From Medicago truncatula (Eukaryota > Streptophyta > Magnoliopsida > Fabales > Fabaceae): DNA of 64,000 nt. The notes below the pieces were generated by a model. It did not search any database and was not told the origin of the DNA. It worked only from the letters and a program-made list of their open reading frames with translations. Shown here in pieces: positions 36,402-48,200 of the stretch. Both the position numbers and the translations under genes were made by a program. How positions within the stretch are numbered: the stretch's first letter is position 1; the number at the start of each line of letters is the position of its first letter. The stretch spans positions 11,542,001 through 11,606,000 of the forward strand of contig NC_053043.1 in the NCBI RefSeq assembly GCF_003473485.1, read 5' to 3'.

Positions 36402-38185
36402 AATCGTCATCGGCGTGTGTGGTAGAAAATTAATTCTTGGAGTGGTAAGTGTCTTTCGAAAGCAGGACGTGAGGTCATGATTAAATCTGTTTTGCAGTCT
36501 ATTCCCACTTACGTGATGAGTCTTTTTCAATTACCTAGTTCTTTGATTGATTCCATAGAAAAGATGATGAATTCCTTTTGGTGGGGACATGGTAAAACGA
36601 CGCAACGAGGGATACATTGGATGAACTGGGAGAAACTGTCGGCACCAAAAATTCATGGAGGTATGGGTTTCAAAGATCTCTCCGCTTTTAATTTAGCTAT
36701 GCTAGGGAAACAGGGATGGAAATTCATTACCGAACCGGATTCTCTTGTTGCTCGAATATTTAAGGCTCGATATTTCCCATCTGGTTCATATCTTACGGCT
36801 ACCTTAGGACATAATCCGAGCTATGGTTGGCGCAGCATCATGCGCGCTAGGTTTATAGTGCATGGGGGAGCACGTTGGAGCATAGGCTCAGGCGCTACCA
36901 TCCCTCTTCTCAATGAACCTTGGTTGTTAAATGGGGAGTTTATTAGTAGTGATATTCCAGGTGCTCACTTTGTTCATAATTTTACTATTAATAGCTTGAT
37001 GAATTTACATGACAAAAGCTGGAATGAGCAGGTGATTAGACAGGTATTTAGTGTGGATGTTGCAGATAAAATAATTCGTACGCCACTTATATCTCAGGTT
37101 GAGGCAGATAGAATTACTTGGAAAGCAGAAAGGCACGGACGCTACTCTGTCCGTAGTGCTTACAGGTTGTGCGTAACAGATTTAATTGATTCTTCCTTTT
37201 TATGGCGTCCGGGGTATTGGTCTGGTATTTGGAAACTTAAAGTTCCTCCGAAGGTTAAGAATTTAATTTGGCGTATGTGTCGAGGCTGTCTTCCGACCCG
37301 TGTCCGTCTGTTAGCTAAAGGTGTAGTTTGTCCCACTAACTGTGCTAGTTGCGACTCTTCTCATGAGGATCTTTTGCATGTTTTTTTCGACTGTCCTTTT
37401 GCTATTCAGGTGTGGAACAGGACCGGCCTTTGGAGCTCGGTGCAACATGCGCTTAGCCATACTGTTTCGGTTACCGAAGCTATTTTCTCTCTTCTGGAGA
37501 ATTTGTCTGCTGAGTTAGGCCAACGTCTGTCAACTGTTATGTGGAGTTTATGGAAACACCGCAATCTTCGCGTCTGGGACGATGTGCATGAAACGAGTGT
37601 TGTGGTTGTAGAGCGTGCTAGGAATATGGTTACAGATTGGCAGTTGGCGAATGTTCCGGCTGCCCTTGCATCTCTTTCGTCCTCTCCGCAGGCTTTGGTG
37701 CGAACATGGGGGCCTCCTCCTCATTGCAGCATAACAGTCTTGGGTGGCAGCCCCCTACTTCAGGTAGATACAAGTGTAATATCGATGCGGCTTTCTCTTC
37801 TCCGCATAATCGCACAGGTATTGGCATTTGTGTTCGTGATTCGGAAGGTAGTTTTGTTCTGGCTAAGTCTGTTACTCATCCTTGTGTTGTTTCGGTGGAT
37901 GTTGGAGAAGCTTTAGGGCTACATTCTGCTTTGCAATGGATGAGCGATATGCAATTTGATAATGTGGACTTCGAAACAGACTCAAAAGTCACAGTTGATG
38001 CCTTCCTTGCTACACGGGACGACCTTTCTGAATTTGGTTCTATTATTACAACCTGTCGTTCTTTGTTTCGCAATTTATTTTCTAACTCTAGGGTGGAGTT
38101 TGTTAGGCGACAAGCCAACGTGGTTGCTCATACTCTTGCAAGAGAAGCCACGTCTTTAACAACATCTTTGAGCATTTACCACTAG
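36402..38185 (+). mobile_element. 5'-truncated L1-type LINE: reverse-transcriptase tail, zf-RVT and RNase H
   Basis: Two overlapping frames carry the C-terminal half of a plant L1 polyprotein. The first (36477-about 37690) has the words AGREVMIKSVLQSIPTYVMS and FWWGH, the end of the reverse-transcriptase region, followed by a zf-RVT region with WKLKVPPKVKNLIWRM and CASCDSSHEDLLHVFFDC. The second (about 37637-38185) has an RNase H domain with CNIDAAFS, GEALGLHSALQWM and ETDSK, and ends RRQANVVAHTLAREA. The frames are offset, so one frameshift lies between about 37640 and 37700, and a stop interrupts RVW*KIN near 36416. No endonuclease or complete RT is present and no poly(A) tail follows. It is immobile, and may have been carried here inside the Helitron whose terminus lies 340 bp downstream. 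Confidence 0.88.
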
Positions 38186-38493
38186 ACCACCATCATTTTT
38201 ATTGGAATATTGTTGCTTCTAAAATAGATATGAAATCCTAAATGCCTTTTTTTTCTAAGCCACTAACACTCATTTTTATTGTTTATTTCCATGTTTGATT
38301 ACTTTCACATAATTTAATTTATGACTTTGATTCCATATTCATTTTTGTTGATGCAAACTAATGTTTCTAATTTGCTTTTTTGAGATTTTGCACCCTCTCA
38401 ATCATCACATAGTTTGATTGTTTCTATGACTTTGAATGTAACTCTAAAATTAATAATGTAGCCACTTTGATACTTATATATGAAACTCTACGA

Positions 38494-38523
38494 AACCCGT
38501 ACATAGTACGGGTTAGAGTCTAG
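38494..38523 (+). mobile_element. Helitron 3' terminus
   Basis: A 9 bp stem with a 3 nt loop (38494-38502 and 38506-38514, arms AACCCGTAC and GTACGGGTT) is followed after five bases by CTAG (38520-38523) and then T. This is the standard 3' end of a plant Helitron: hairpin, CTRR, insertion between A and T. The right flank resumes an RTE reading frame exactly at the terminus. The 5' end was not found, so the element's length is unknown. Confidence 0.7.
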
Positions 38524-39243
38524 TTAGTTTAATTCTCCTATAATTCGTGCAATTTTGTATACACCTTTGTTCTTATAGATCGAAATTAAAGTGTTTCTTC
38601 TCCACTCATCGAACATTTTATTTGTCCTCATAATCTAGTTAGAAAGATTGGTGAGCCACACTATTCCTTTATCTCCAAGACTTTTCCACACTTCAATAGA
38701 TATCTTGTCTAGCCCAATTGCATTGTCATTACTCATCCTTTCAATGTTTCTTTTACCCCGTGTTCTAGAATCTGACAATAGTAGTTATAGTTTCGACCCT
38801 CTTCTCTAATGTCTAGCATGTTACATTCTGGTAAAATCTCATATCCTTCATTAAATAAATTGTGGAAATATTTCTTCCATATATCCTTTGTATTTCTTTC
38901 TTGAACCAAAACTCTGCCCTTTTCATCTTTAATACACTTCACTTGATCCAGTTCTCTTGTCTTTCTTTCTCATCCATTAGCAAGCTTATGTATAGATTTT
39001 TCTCCTTCTTTGTTACATAAGGATTGGTATAATCCGTCAAAAACTTGAGTTCTTGCTTCGCTCACTGCCTTTTTGGTCTCTTTCTTAGCTATCTTATATT
39101 TATCCCATGTTTCACTATTTTTACACCTAAACCAATCTTTAACACATGTCCCTTTGATTCAAACTTTAATTTGAACACTGTCATTCCACCACCAGGATTC
39201 CTTACTCCTAGGTCCAAAACCTCTCGATTCTCCCAACGCCTAT
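38524..39243 (-). mobile_element. RTE-type LINE fragment
   Basis: Read on the minus strand from 39243, the words SWWWND, VKCIKDEKGRVLV, KKYFHNLFNEGYE, FDEWRRNTL and YKNKG are hallmarks of plant RTE-clade reverse transcriptases. Two in-frame stops are visible (after VQIKV and after HKLANG). The frame is cut at YRRIKL by the Helitron terminus at 38523; the continuation was not found on the other side. The fragment covers the stretch leading into the RT core and is inactive. Confidence 0.8.
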
Positions 39244-39256
39244 TTTACTACTATTT

Positions 39257-39562
39257 AGAGGATTTTTTTATCAGGTCCCTTCAATATCTTTTAGATCGTC
39301 CAAAATTTTGTTTTTACCTTAACATATATCTTCGATAGATACATCACGTAGGGTTTATTCAAACAAATGATACTGATTTCTTATTGAAGATAATGTGCTC
39401 TTTCTGATTTGATGACTTCCTGATTTCTTTTAACCACCAACTTGGAGATAATTTTCGAGCAAAACCATCTTTGGGATGTATGGATTGGAGGTATGTATTA
39501 GGGATAAAAACATGATTTTAGGAGGTCTAAAAGATATTGATGGGTCTAAAAAGAAATATTTT
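39257..39562. mobile_element. Small inverted-repeat element (MITE-like)
   Basis: Arms of about 42 bp, 39257-39300 and 39521-39562, share tcaatatcttttaga / tctaaaagatattga in inverted orientation. The 306 bp stretch has no gene. Target duplication is not clear, so the superfamily is open. Confidence 0.45.
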
Positions 39563-41235
39563 GAGAAAACACCTTTTGTAAATTAATTCTATGTTTTTTT
39601 TGTTTGAAAGATCAACCGATCCAAGTTTTTTTTTTTTTATTTCGGATTATTCTAATAAAATTATTTATTTTCTCTCTTAAAAAAAAGTACTTATTCATTG
39701 TTTGACGTTTACTAGTGTTTTTGATTTTGTGGTGGTGAAAATTTATTTTGATATGATTGATTGTAGAACTGATTTTGTTAAAACCAATTTCGATTAAAAG
39801 TGATTTGTGTTTTAATACATTCATGTAAAAGTGAGTTGAACTATAACTTTGTGTGTGAAAACAATTCTATAATCAAAAACTACAAATCCTAACTTTCGGT
39901 AGAATCAATTTTGGAGGTAGAATCAGTTATACTCAACAACTATCAAACATGTTAGGATCTATCATCTGAGCATAGAGGAAAGTCTTAGGTGTCAGTTACA
40001 TTGTAGGTAGATAGTGGAGCGCCACTTGCAAAGCTTTTATAGCGTACATTTGCAGAACGGATCACGTTTGGTGACCCACACTCAAGTGCTTCAACATGCA
40101 CAAAGAGAATCTCCACACCAAAGTGTTTAGACAGACGCAAAGATATTATGCTCACATTAGTTAGTTAGGTAAAAGATTGTATGTTTGATATGGAGTAAGT
40201 TTCTTGTGAATTATCATGGAAAGTTTCATAATAAAGTAAAAACACTGTATTGTATATTATATCTTGAAAAATGATTTCGTGGTGACATAATACGCTTTTC
40301 CTCAATATGGAAACTCATTGAGATCATAGTATTTCATCTCACTCTGTTGTTTATTTTTCAGGTAAAACCTGTTTTGGAGTCAATCAAATGCATGATCATA
40401 AGTAACTAGGGTCTAAAGTTCTTAGTTATAGTTTAAGATTTTCATTCTTTGTAAAATGTGTCATAATTGTATTTAAAACCCTAATTCAATTTTCAAAACT
40501 TTGTATTTCAACTTATGTTTGTTGTTAAATACTTTTATTGAGTACGATTTCAGTTTAATATTGTCTAATTATTATATTTGATATCAGAGCAAGTATGTTA
40601 AGTTTAGCATGTGCTTCAAGTCTAGAAGTGATATGGTTAGGGGTGTCAAGCACTCCTAAGCACGATTTGTTCTTAAATTATAAGCACGATTTAGTGGGCC
40701 GCTTGCTCGTGGAATCGTGCAGAATGACAAGCACTCCGTAGAACATTATCTTCCTAATTTTGAATTTAAGTATTTTTTTCCATATTTTATAATATAAATT
40801 AGTAAAATCTCATTTTTAGAACCAAAAATGGGAAGGAAAAAAACCTTTCGAAATTATATAATCCGAAAGTCTCATTTTTGAAATTAACAATTAATACATA
40901 CATGCAATCCACAGTGGAGGGTGTGAAAGTGAGGCATCATCGTGAAACCCCAACGGGCCTATAGTTGAAACCCAAACAGAAACGATGCAAAACCCCAACG
41001 GCTAGTAAAATTATAAAACGGCTAAGTTTCTTTTACAATTTTTCTCAAACGTTTTTTCCACTCATTGCTACTGTTACTATCTTTTCCTCTCTTCATAAAT
41101 TTCATCTCTTTCTCTCCTTTCCTTTCAAACCCTTCAACCATTTCTCAAACCAAGAACAACAAAAAGTGAGGGTACCCTTTGAAGAATTCAATCTTTTTAT
41201 AGTCTCAACGTCTTTGTTGAAACTTTCTGATCAGA
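39563..41235. other. Intergenic DNA before the intact TPR gene
   Basis: No gene recognised. AT-rich with poly(T) at about 39627-39639. A repeated word, aagcac(t/g), with a short inverted pattern lies at about 40650-40740. From about 41015 the text matches the 5' flank of the decayed copy (from about 33885), including the probable 5' UTR with the ttcaaacccttcaaccattt word. Confidence 0.5.
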
Positions 41236-44186
41236 ATGACGTTTGAAAGAAACTCTCCGGCAAGGTGCTACATGACTCCGCCATCATCGTCGTCCTCGTG
41301 GAAATCAAGACCTGTACGTTCTCCTACTGTGCCATTTTCTGAGAGAAAGAAATCACCAGCAGCTTCTGTGAGTAAAGATGATCTTTTTCATGTTATTCAT
41401 AAGGTTCCTTCTGGGGATTCTCCTTATGTTAAAGCCAAACAGGTTCAGGTAAATAAAGTTTCTATTTTTATTGTTTTTGTATTCTGGGTTGTGATGTTTT
41501 TGGTTGGTTTCCTTGAATTCTTGGTCTTGTATTGATGTTTCTTTTGATGCAAGAAAGTTCTTATTTTTCTTTGTAATTTTTTTTCTTTCTTTGATGGGTT
41601 TTTGTTATCGTTTTGATGGAGTTTGAGGGGTAGAATATGTGCTTATTTCTATGCCTTTAGAATAGAATTCTCAGTTTTGAAGTGATTTTTATCAGATTAT
41701 TTTCTTTCATAGTTTTTTTTTTTTTTTTGGGTGCTATCTGCTATGAATGTTTATCTGAATACTTCAATATCAGTTGGTTGAACTTTGAAATATGAAATTC
41801 TTGTAGTCTTTTTGTAGTTTGAATGTGTGTGATAATTTGTGTGGAATTGAAATCATGAGAATTTGAATTGCTAAGTTTTTTTGAAGTGATTTTTATCAGT
41901 TAATTTTCTTTCTTGGTTTTCTGTTCAATGATTGTGAATCTGAATTCTTTACAGTTAGTGGATAAAGATCCAGGTAAAGCAATTTCCCTTTTCTGGGCTG
42001 CTATTAATGCTGGCGATCGCGTTGAGAGTGCCTTGAAGGATATGGCTTTAGTTATGAAGCAACTGAACCGGTCTGATGAGGCAATCGAAGCGATCAAGTC
42101 TTTCCGTCATCTCTGCCCTTCTGATTCTCAGGAATCTCTTGACAACATCTTGGTTGAACTCTATAAGGTATAAGGGTTGATTGTTTCTTGCTTTTTCTTG
42201 TCATAGTTTGCTAATTTTCTCTACATGCATTTGAATGATAAGCTGGTCAAATTAACATCTCATGCAAGAATCTTGGCTGTTTGTATTTTGATTAGCATTT
42301 GAATAGACTTAAAAAAAGGAGAAAATTTGGAGAATCAAGACCTTGTTAATTTGTAACATTTAGGATGAGTTTGGAAAACACTTTGCAACACCTAGAATTC
42401 AGACAAGTATGTTAGAAATCAAGATGAACATATAAGGCTATGATGTTTGTAACTCTCAATCTTGTATTGTAGGACTTTTCATATAACAATGTTTTTAGTA
42501 TTTGATTGTTGAAGGTTACAAAACCAGGTGTTTAACATTAATGGCTTATACATGTATATTCTTATTGTTATAGAGGTCAGGAAGGGTTGATGAAGAGATA
42601 GGCATGCTTCATCAAAAGTTGAAGCAAATTGAAGATGGTATGACATATGTTGGAAGGACAACAAAACATGCAAGATCTCAAGGGAAGAAAATTCAAATCA
42701 GTGCTGAACAAGAGATATCAAGGATACTCGGGAACTTGGCCTGGGCTTACTTGCAAAAAGGCGACTATAAAACTGCTGAAGAACATTATAGGTGGGCTCT
42801 TTAAATGGAATCAAGATGCATTTCTGATATTGTTTTTGTTCCTATAAAGAGAAAAGTAATAATTTCTTATTTGTTTTGTTTATGCAGAAAAGCACTGTCC
42901 TTTGAGGTTGATAGGAACAAACAGTGCAATTTGGCAATATGTTTGATGCAGATGAACAAGGTTACAGAAGCAAGATTTCTACTTCAGGCAGTAACAGCGG
43001 CGACAAAAAACAGAAAGATGGACGATTCTTTCGTCAAGTCTTATGAACGCGCTACACAAATGCTGCAAGAGATGGAGTCAACAGCACCATCAGTGGATTC
43101 GGTCAAAGATAAAGGTGATAATAAATTTAATGAAACTGAGAGATTTTCAGGGAGGAATATGTCATCGCCATACTCCACACCGAATTTGGAGAGCTCAAAT
43201 GGAAAGACCACTGGTACGGTTAAAAGTAGGACAGAAAATAATCGGTCTTTGACATCTGATGCCAAAGACTCTCATCATTCTCATGCTAGGAGAAGATTAT
43301 ATGAGTCTCTTGATCCTGCAAAATCCGATCCGAAGGTTCCTCCTTACACAAAACCAAAAAGACCTTCATGGGGTTTCAACAGTCATTCAGATTCTAAACC
43401 TTCGTTTGTGAGTTATCCTAATGAGAAGGCTCCTTACATTATTAAGCCAAACTCAACACAGAATGGGTTTTCTCCTCGCACCGCCACAAATTGGAGAACA
43501 AGGACACCGGAAGGTGATGCTGCAATAGTAAAATATGGACCTACAACAACAGTAAAGCAAGGAAACAAAACAACAGTTTTCAGTTCTGGTTCGATATATC
43601 CTTTGAACACAGAAGCAGCTATGAAATTCACAAAGAATGACAACAACAACAAATTCACAGTAACCAATGAATTTGCAGCTTCTGTTGATACAAAAGACCA
43701 AAATCAAGGTAGTGTAAAATCTCCATATTAAATACTACTGTTAGTGTTACAATTTCTTTTGACAGTAACTTGATTAACAATCTTCATGAATTTGCAGACA
43801 AAAAACTGGCGAAGAAGAGTTGGGCGGATATGGTAGAAGAAGAACAACAATCTGAAGAGTATGAGTTATTCTATAAAGGTTATACAAATTTTGATGCTCA
43901 AGTGTTTCAAAATGAAAATGAAAACTCAAACATAGTCTATCAACCTCCTTCTCGTCGGTCACATTACGAAACTGAAAGTTTAAACCAGAATCTTGAATTT
44001 ATGAACTTGAAAGATGGCTATAATGCTGCACCTGTGAATGATACTTGGTTGAGGAATCCAACTGTAAGGCGTTCGTTGTTTACCAATGCGGAAATGACAA
44101 ATGAAAGGGATGTATTCTCTGGAGAGGAGAAGCGAACAAGGAGAGCCAGGTTGCAGGTTTTTCAGGATATTACCTCCTCATCCTGA
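41236..44186 (+). CDS. POLLENLESS3/MS5-like TPR protein, copy 2
   Basis: Five exons (41236-41448, 41955-42167, 42574-42791, 42888-43708, 43798-44186) join in frame to 617 residues. The N-terminal 280 residues hold the family's signature region, DDLFHVIHKVPSGDSPYVKA, followed by TPR-type helices (ALVMKQLNRSDEAIEAI, LAWAYLQKGDYKTAEEHYR, LAICLMQMNKVTEARFLL). The rest is low-complexity and Ser/Asn-rich, with a WADMVEEEQQ word and a C-terminal RLQVFQDIT motif typical of the family. Relatives (MS5/POLLENLESS3/TDM1) act at meiotic exit and in anther development; related SDI proteins respond to sulfur status. The exact role of this member cannot be read from sequence. It is longer than Arabidopsis MS5, mostly in the exon 4 linker. 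A decayed sister lies 7 kb upstream. Confidence 0.88.
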
Positions 44187-45228
44187 AACCTTAAACCAAC
44201 CTTTGCATAAGATTTATTTGCCTCTGGATGTGACCAAATGTCCTTAACTCTACTAGGTTATTAAGGTTTTATTTGCTTTTTTAGATTACAGGAACATCAT
44301 GGTTAGCTTTCAAGTTTCAATGAAGGCATTTTGTTTGATTAGTAGTTTAGCTTATTCTTTAATTCATACTCATTGTATTCATGATTCCCTCTGTACTGTA
44401 AAATAGTTTCATATTGAAACTGAGAGTGGAGATTTTTGCTACACACAGATTTGAATAGCTTCATTACTTGTATGTATATGTTTGTAAACCTTTGTAAATC
44501 CACATTTTTGATTCCTTGTGCTATATACTAATAGTGTTTTTTGTGAGTGGAACTTCAATGTGAATAGTTACATTAGTAATATTACCATTATGATGATCCA
44601 TTGCTCCTTTAAACCAGCAAGTAACATGTGTGTGTACTAGGAAATATATTTTTCCTAACTTTTGAAAAGACCTTTCAAATAGAATGTGGAGGAAAGTATG
44701 AAATTTTGTCAACCTATTTGATAAAGTGACATTTCACATTAGGTAAATATTTAAAAAAAATCTCTTTCCAAAAAGAATATTTAAAAAATATGTAGTAGTT
44801 AATTACATTATTTCACTATAATGTATATTGTGATTGTGACATTCATAAAGAAAATAAAATTAATATAACATAATAGCATGACCTTATTCGCCGTTAAATA
44901 ACATTTTACTTTAAAAGTATCAAACAAGTTTTTTCTTGCTATAAAAGTCCATTACAGCGGGCAAAAATATCTTAAATTTTAAAATTTGATATCATAAAAG
45001 TCTAAAACAAAAAAAATTTAAATTACAAAGTTGAAATCTAAACAAATCTTTTTAGAGGGGTAAATAAAAAACTGCTAATATTATATATTAAACTTCTTTT
45101 TTAATAACTCACCAAAAATTGAAAAATTATTCAGACAAGGGTAAAATAGTAATTAAAAATAAAAAATTGAATAGTGGTGAAGAAGAGAGGAAGAAGAGAC
45201 ATAGAGAAAGAGAAAGAGAAGGAAGAGG
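44187..45228. other. 3' flank of the TPR gene and histidinol dehydrogenase upstream region
   Basis: Probable 3' UTR to about 44560. At about 44990-45090 lies one arm of the same foldback family as 13749-14078 (tacaaagttgaaatctaaac and ctgctaatatta words). A GA-rich stretch at 45179-45228 is probable 5' UTR of the next gene. No other gene. Confidence 0.5.
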
Positions 45229-48200
45229 ATGAAGTCTGCGCTTACGACTTGTAACATTAACTGGAAGTGTTACCAAAACCACCACAGAACCTCTTTCTCT
45301 GTTACCAATACCATCAATTACCGAACACGCTGTTCCATTTCCATGGCAAATCCAATCAAAACCTACCATTTATCCAACCTCACTCAAACCGAACTTCTCT
45401 CCCTCAAATCTCGTCCACGCATCGATTTCTCTTCTGTTTTCGACATTGTAACCTTTCTCTCCCCTTTTCATACTCTTCCTCTAATGGGTTTTTATTTTTC
45501 ACTCTCAAAATCATACCTTTTTGCTTTTTCAGGTCAACCCCATTGTTGATGATGTTCATGCTCATGGAGATGCTGCTGTTAAACAGTTTAGCTACTTCTT
45601 TTCATTTTTCACACTATTGATTTTATCTTTCTCTTATATTTAAATTGTGGATTAAAATTTAAAGTTTGTGTTTTTTTTTTTTGTAGATATACTTCAAAAT
45701 TTGATAAAGTTGATCTTGAGAATATTGTTGAGCTCGTTTCTGACTTACCTGACCCTGTGGTATGTTTTGTTCAAAAATTCTCCTACTTTTGTTGTAGCCT
45801 TATTATGATCATTTTTTATTTACTGCGAAATGTTATTTGAACATCAATTTGGAGCAACAAAATTTCACAATTTTTAACAGTTAACGCCGTTCAACAAGTG
45901 TTTAATGTGAATATTATCAAGTTTGTTTAACTCATTAACCATCAGTTCAACTTAATTAAACGCAAATTAGGACATTGACGTAGTTGCTAGCAGCGTTATT
46001 TTATTAACACTAATTTTAGGTTTGAACACTTGAAAATCAAGGCTAATGACATTTAAATTTGTGGTTAATATATAGTTCAGTAGATGGTTAATAGCTTGTG
46101 ACACCTGATATATCTATTAACCATGTCTGAACTGCGTCACCTATTTAAATAACATTTCTGCTATGTATATATGTTAGTTATTGGATAATAATGCTGTGGA
46201 TGCTACTGTTTTCTTATGTTTCTGGCCTTTTGCAGCTTGATCCAGCGATTAAGGAAGCTTTTGATGTCGCTTACAGCAATATTTATGCATTTCATGCTGC
46301 TCAGAAGTCACCTGAGAAAAGTGTTGAGAACATGAAAGTATGTTAATGCTAGTTCTTGCTTTTTTAGTCTGTGGTTTGGTTGATAAATCAGGAGCTTAAT
46401 GGTTTAAGACTGATTTGAGAATTAATTATTTAATTTAAGCATACTGTTATGCATTATTAAGTATAAGTTTGAAATATTTGTTGGCTAGATATCATTATAT
46501 TGCTATTCTATTAGACGTGTGTTATGATGTGCTTTTCTGAATCTACATGTTGAGAAGTATTTGCCTGCAGCACTACCTAGGAATAATTAGATAATACTAA
46601 GGATATGTTTGGTTCCACTTTTTGATGAGATAAAATTGATTTCAAAGGCATAGAGTAGAATTGGTTTTGATATGTTTGGATGTTTTCGAGTAGAATTGAT
46701 TTTGCCTCCATATTTGATTCTATCTTGAAGCTAGAATTTGGAGTTTTTGCCTCTACAATTTATTTTAACCTCAAATTTATTGTTCAACCCACTTTTATAT
46801 GAATGTAGCTAAACATAAATCACACCACTAATAACATTTAACTCCCTTTTTGCCATAATCAATTTTACAAAATACATTTATGACACAAGAACCAAACAGA
46901 CACTAATAGCCTGTTTGCTTTTGCGTTTGTCAAACCACATTTTATGGAAAACCACGGCAATTTATCACGTTGGCGCAAAAGCTCCAAATGCTAGCTTAAT
47001 AAAATCACGGCAGTTTTGCTTTGATAATCATGCCAGCCGTGCTTTTGGTGTTGTAAACTCTACACCAAACACATGCTAAAAAGATCAAATCAGTAGGTTA
47101 CCTTGTCAAGTTATGATCATATGCTTCCCTGTCTTTGATTAGTCCACATCTTTTGAATTCTCATCTTTTTGTATGTATTTGTCAATAATTTCATGTCATT
47201 TCATTATTATGCTTCCATGCTTGTTCATTCTTGGTTCTTAGTCTTCCCCAATAATATATTATTTATGTGAGTCTTGAGTTTTCCGTAAATTCAGGGAGTC
47301 CAATGCAAGAGAGTTGCAAGAAGTATTAATTCCGTGGGTCTTTATGTTCCAGGGGGAACTGCTGTATTGCCTTCAACGGCTTTGATGCTTGCAGTTGTAA
47401 GTTGAATGGATATTTCATTAGCTCTTTTGTTGTTCAACGTTCCTAACTTTTACTTTTCCAAATTTAATTGAATGTTAATCGTTTTCTATACTAGCCTGCA
47501 CAAATTGCCGGATGTAAAACTATTGTTCTTGCAAATCCTCCCACTCGGGATGGCACAACATGCAAGGTATTTATCTATATTGTGTAAAAGTTATAATTAG
47601 GTTAGAGCATCCACAATGGAGACACTCATATTTGAGGTCTTAAACGGGTCCCACATGGACACATCACTTTTTAATTATTTTTTAATAATAGTACCTAATA
47701 GGTACTCAACCACTCCAATAGAGATCCTCTATCAAAAGGTCTAAATGGGTCCCACAAATAACTATTTATTAATGAAAAACAACAAAAACAATTTAAACAA
47801 TGATTATTTTATTGAAAAGTGGTGTGGGGTCCACTTAAGATTGGGGGTCTTAAGTTAGACCCTGGGTCTTAAGAGACCCCCAAAATTTTTTTCCACATTG
47901 GGGGTACCTATTAGGTACCGGGTCTTAAATGGTAAAGACCCTACCAATGTGGTCTATCTGTTCTTCTGAGTCTGACTAATGTTTTTCTGCAGGAGGTACT
48001 GTATTGTGCGAAGAAGGCTGGGGTGACTCACCTACTCAAAGCTGGAGGAGCACAGGTTTGATGCATGATAACATACTAAAAACCTTATCTGGTTTTGTGA
48101 TTTGAATATATCATCCTTTTTTCATATTGATTTTTATATATCTGTATCATCATTGTATTATTGATTAAACAACTATTAACATGACATTTTTCTCAATTGT

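Noticed and set aside
36390-36405. Candidate Helitron 5' end (TCTAATATAGAATC)
   Set aside because: It fits the TC start after an A/T site but nothing else supports it, and the expected other half of the RTE frame is not on its left.
39045-39338. Plus-strand 97-codon frame
   Set aside because: It is the reverse of the RTE fragment, whose minus-strand translation has the family motifs.
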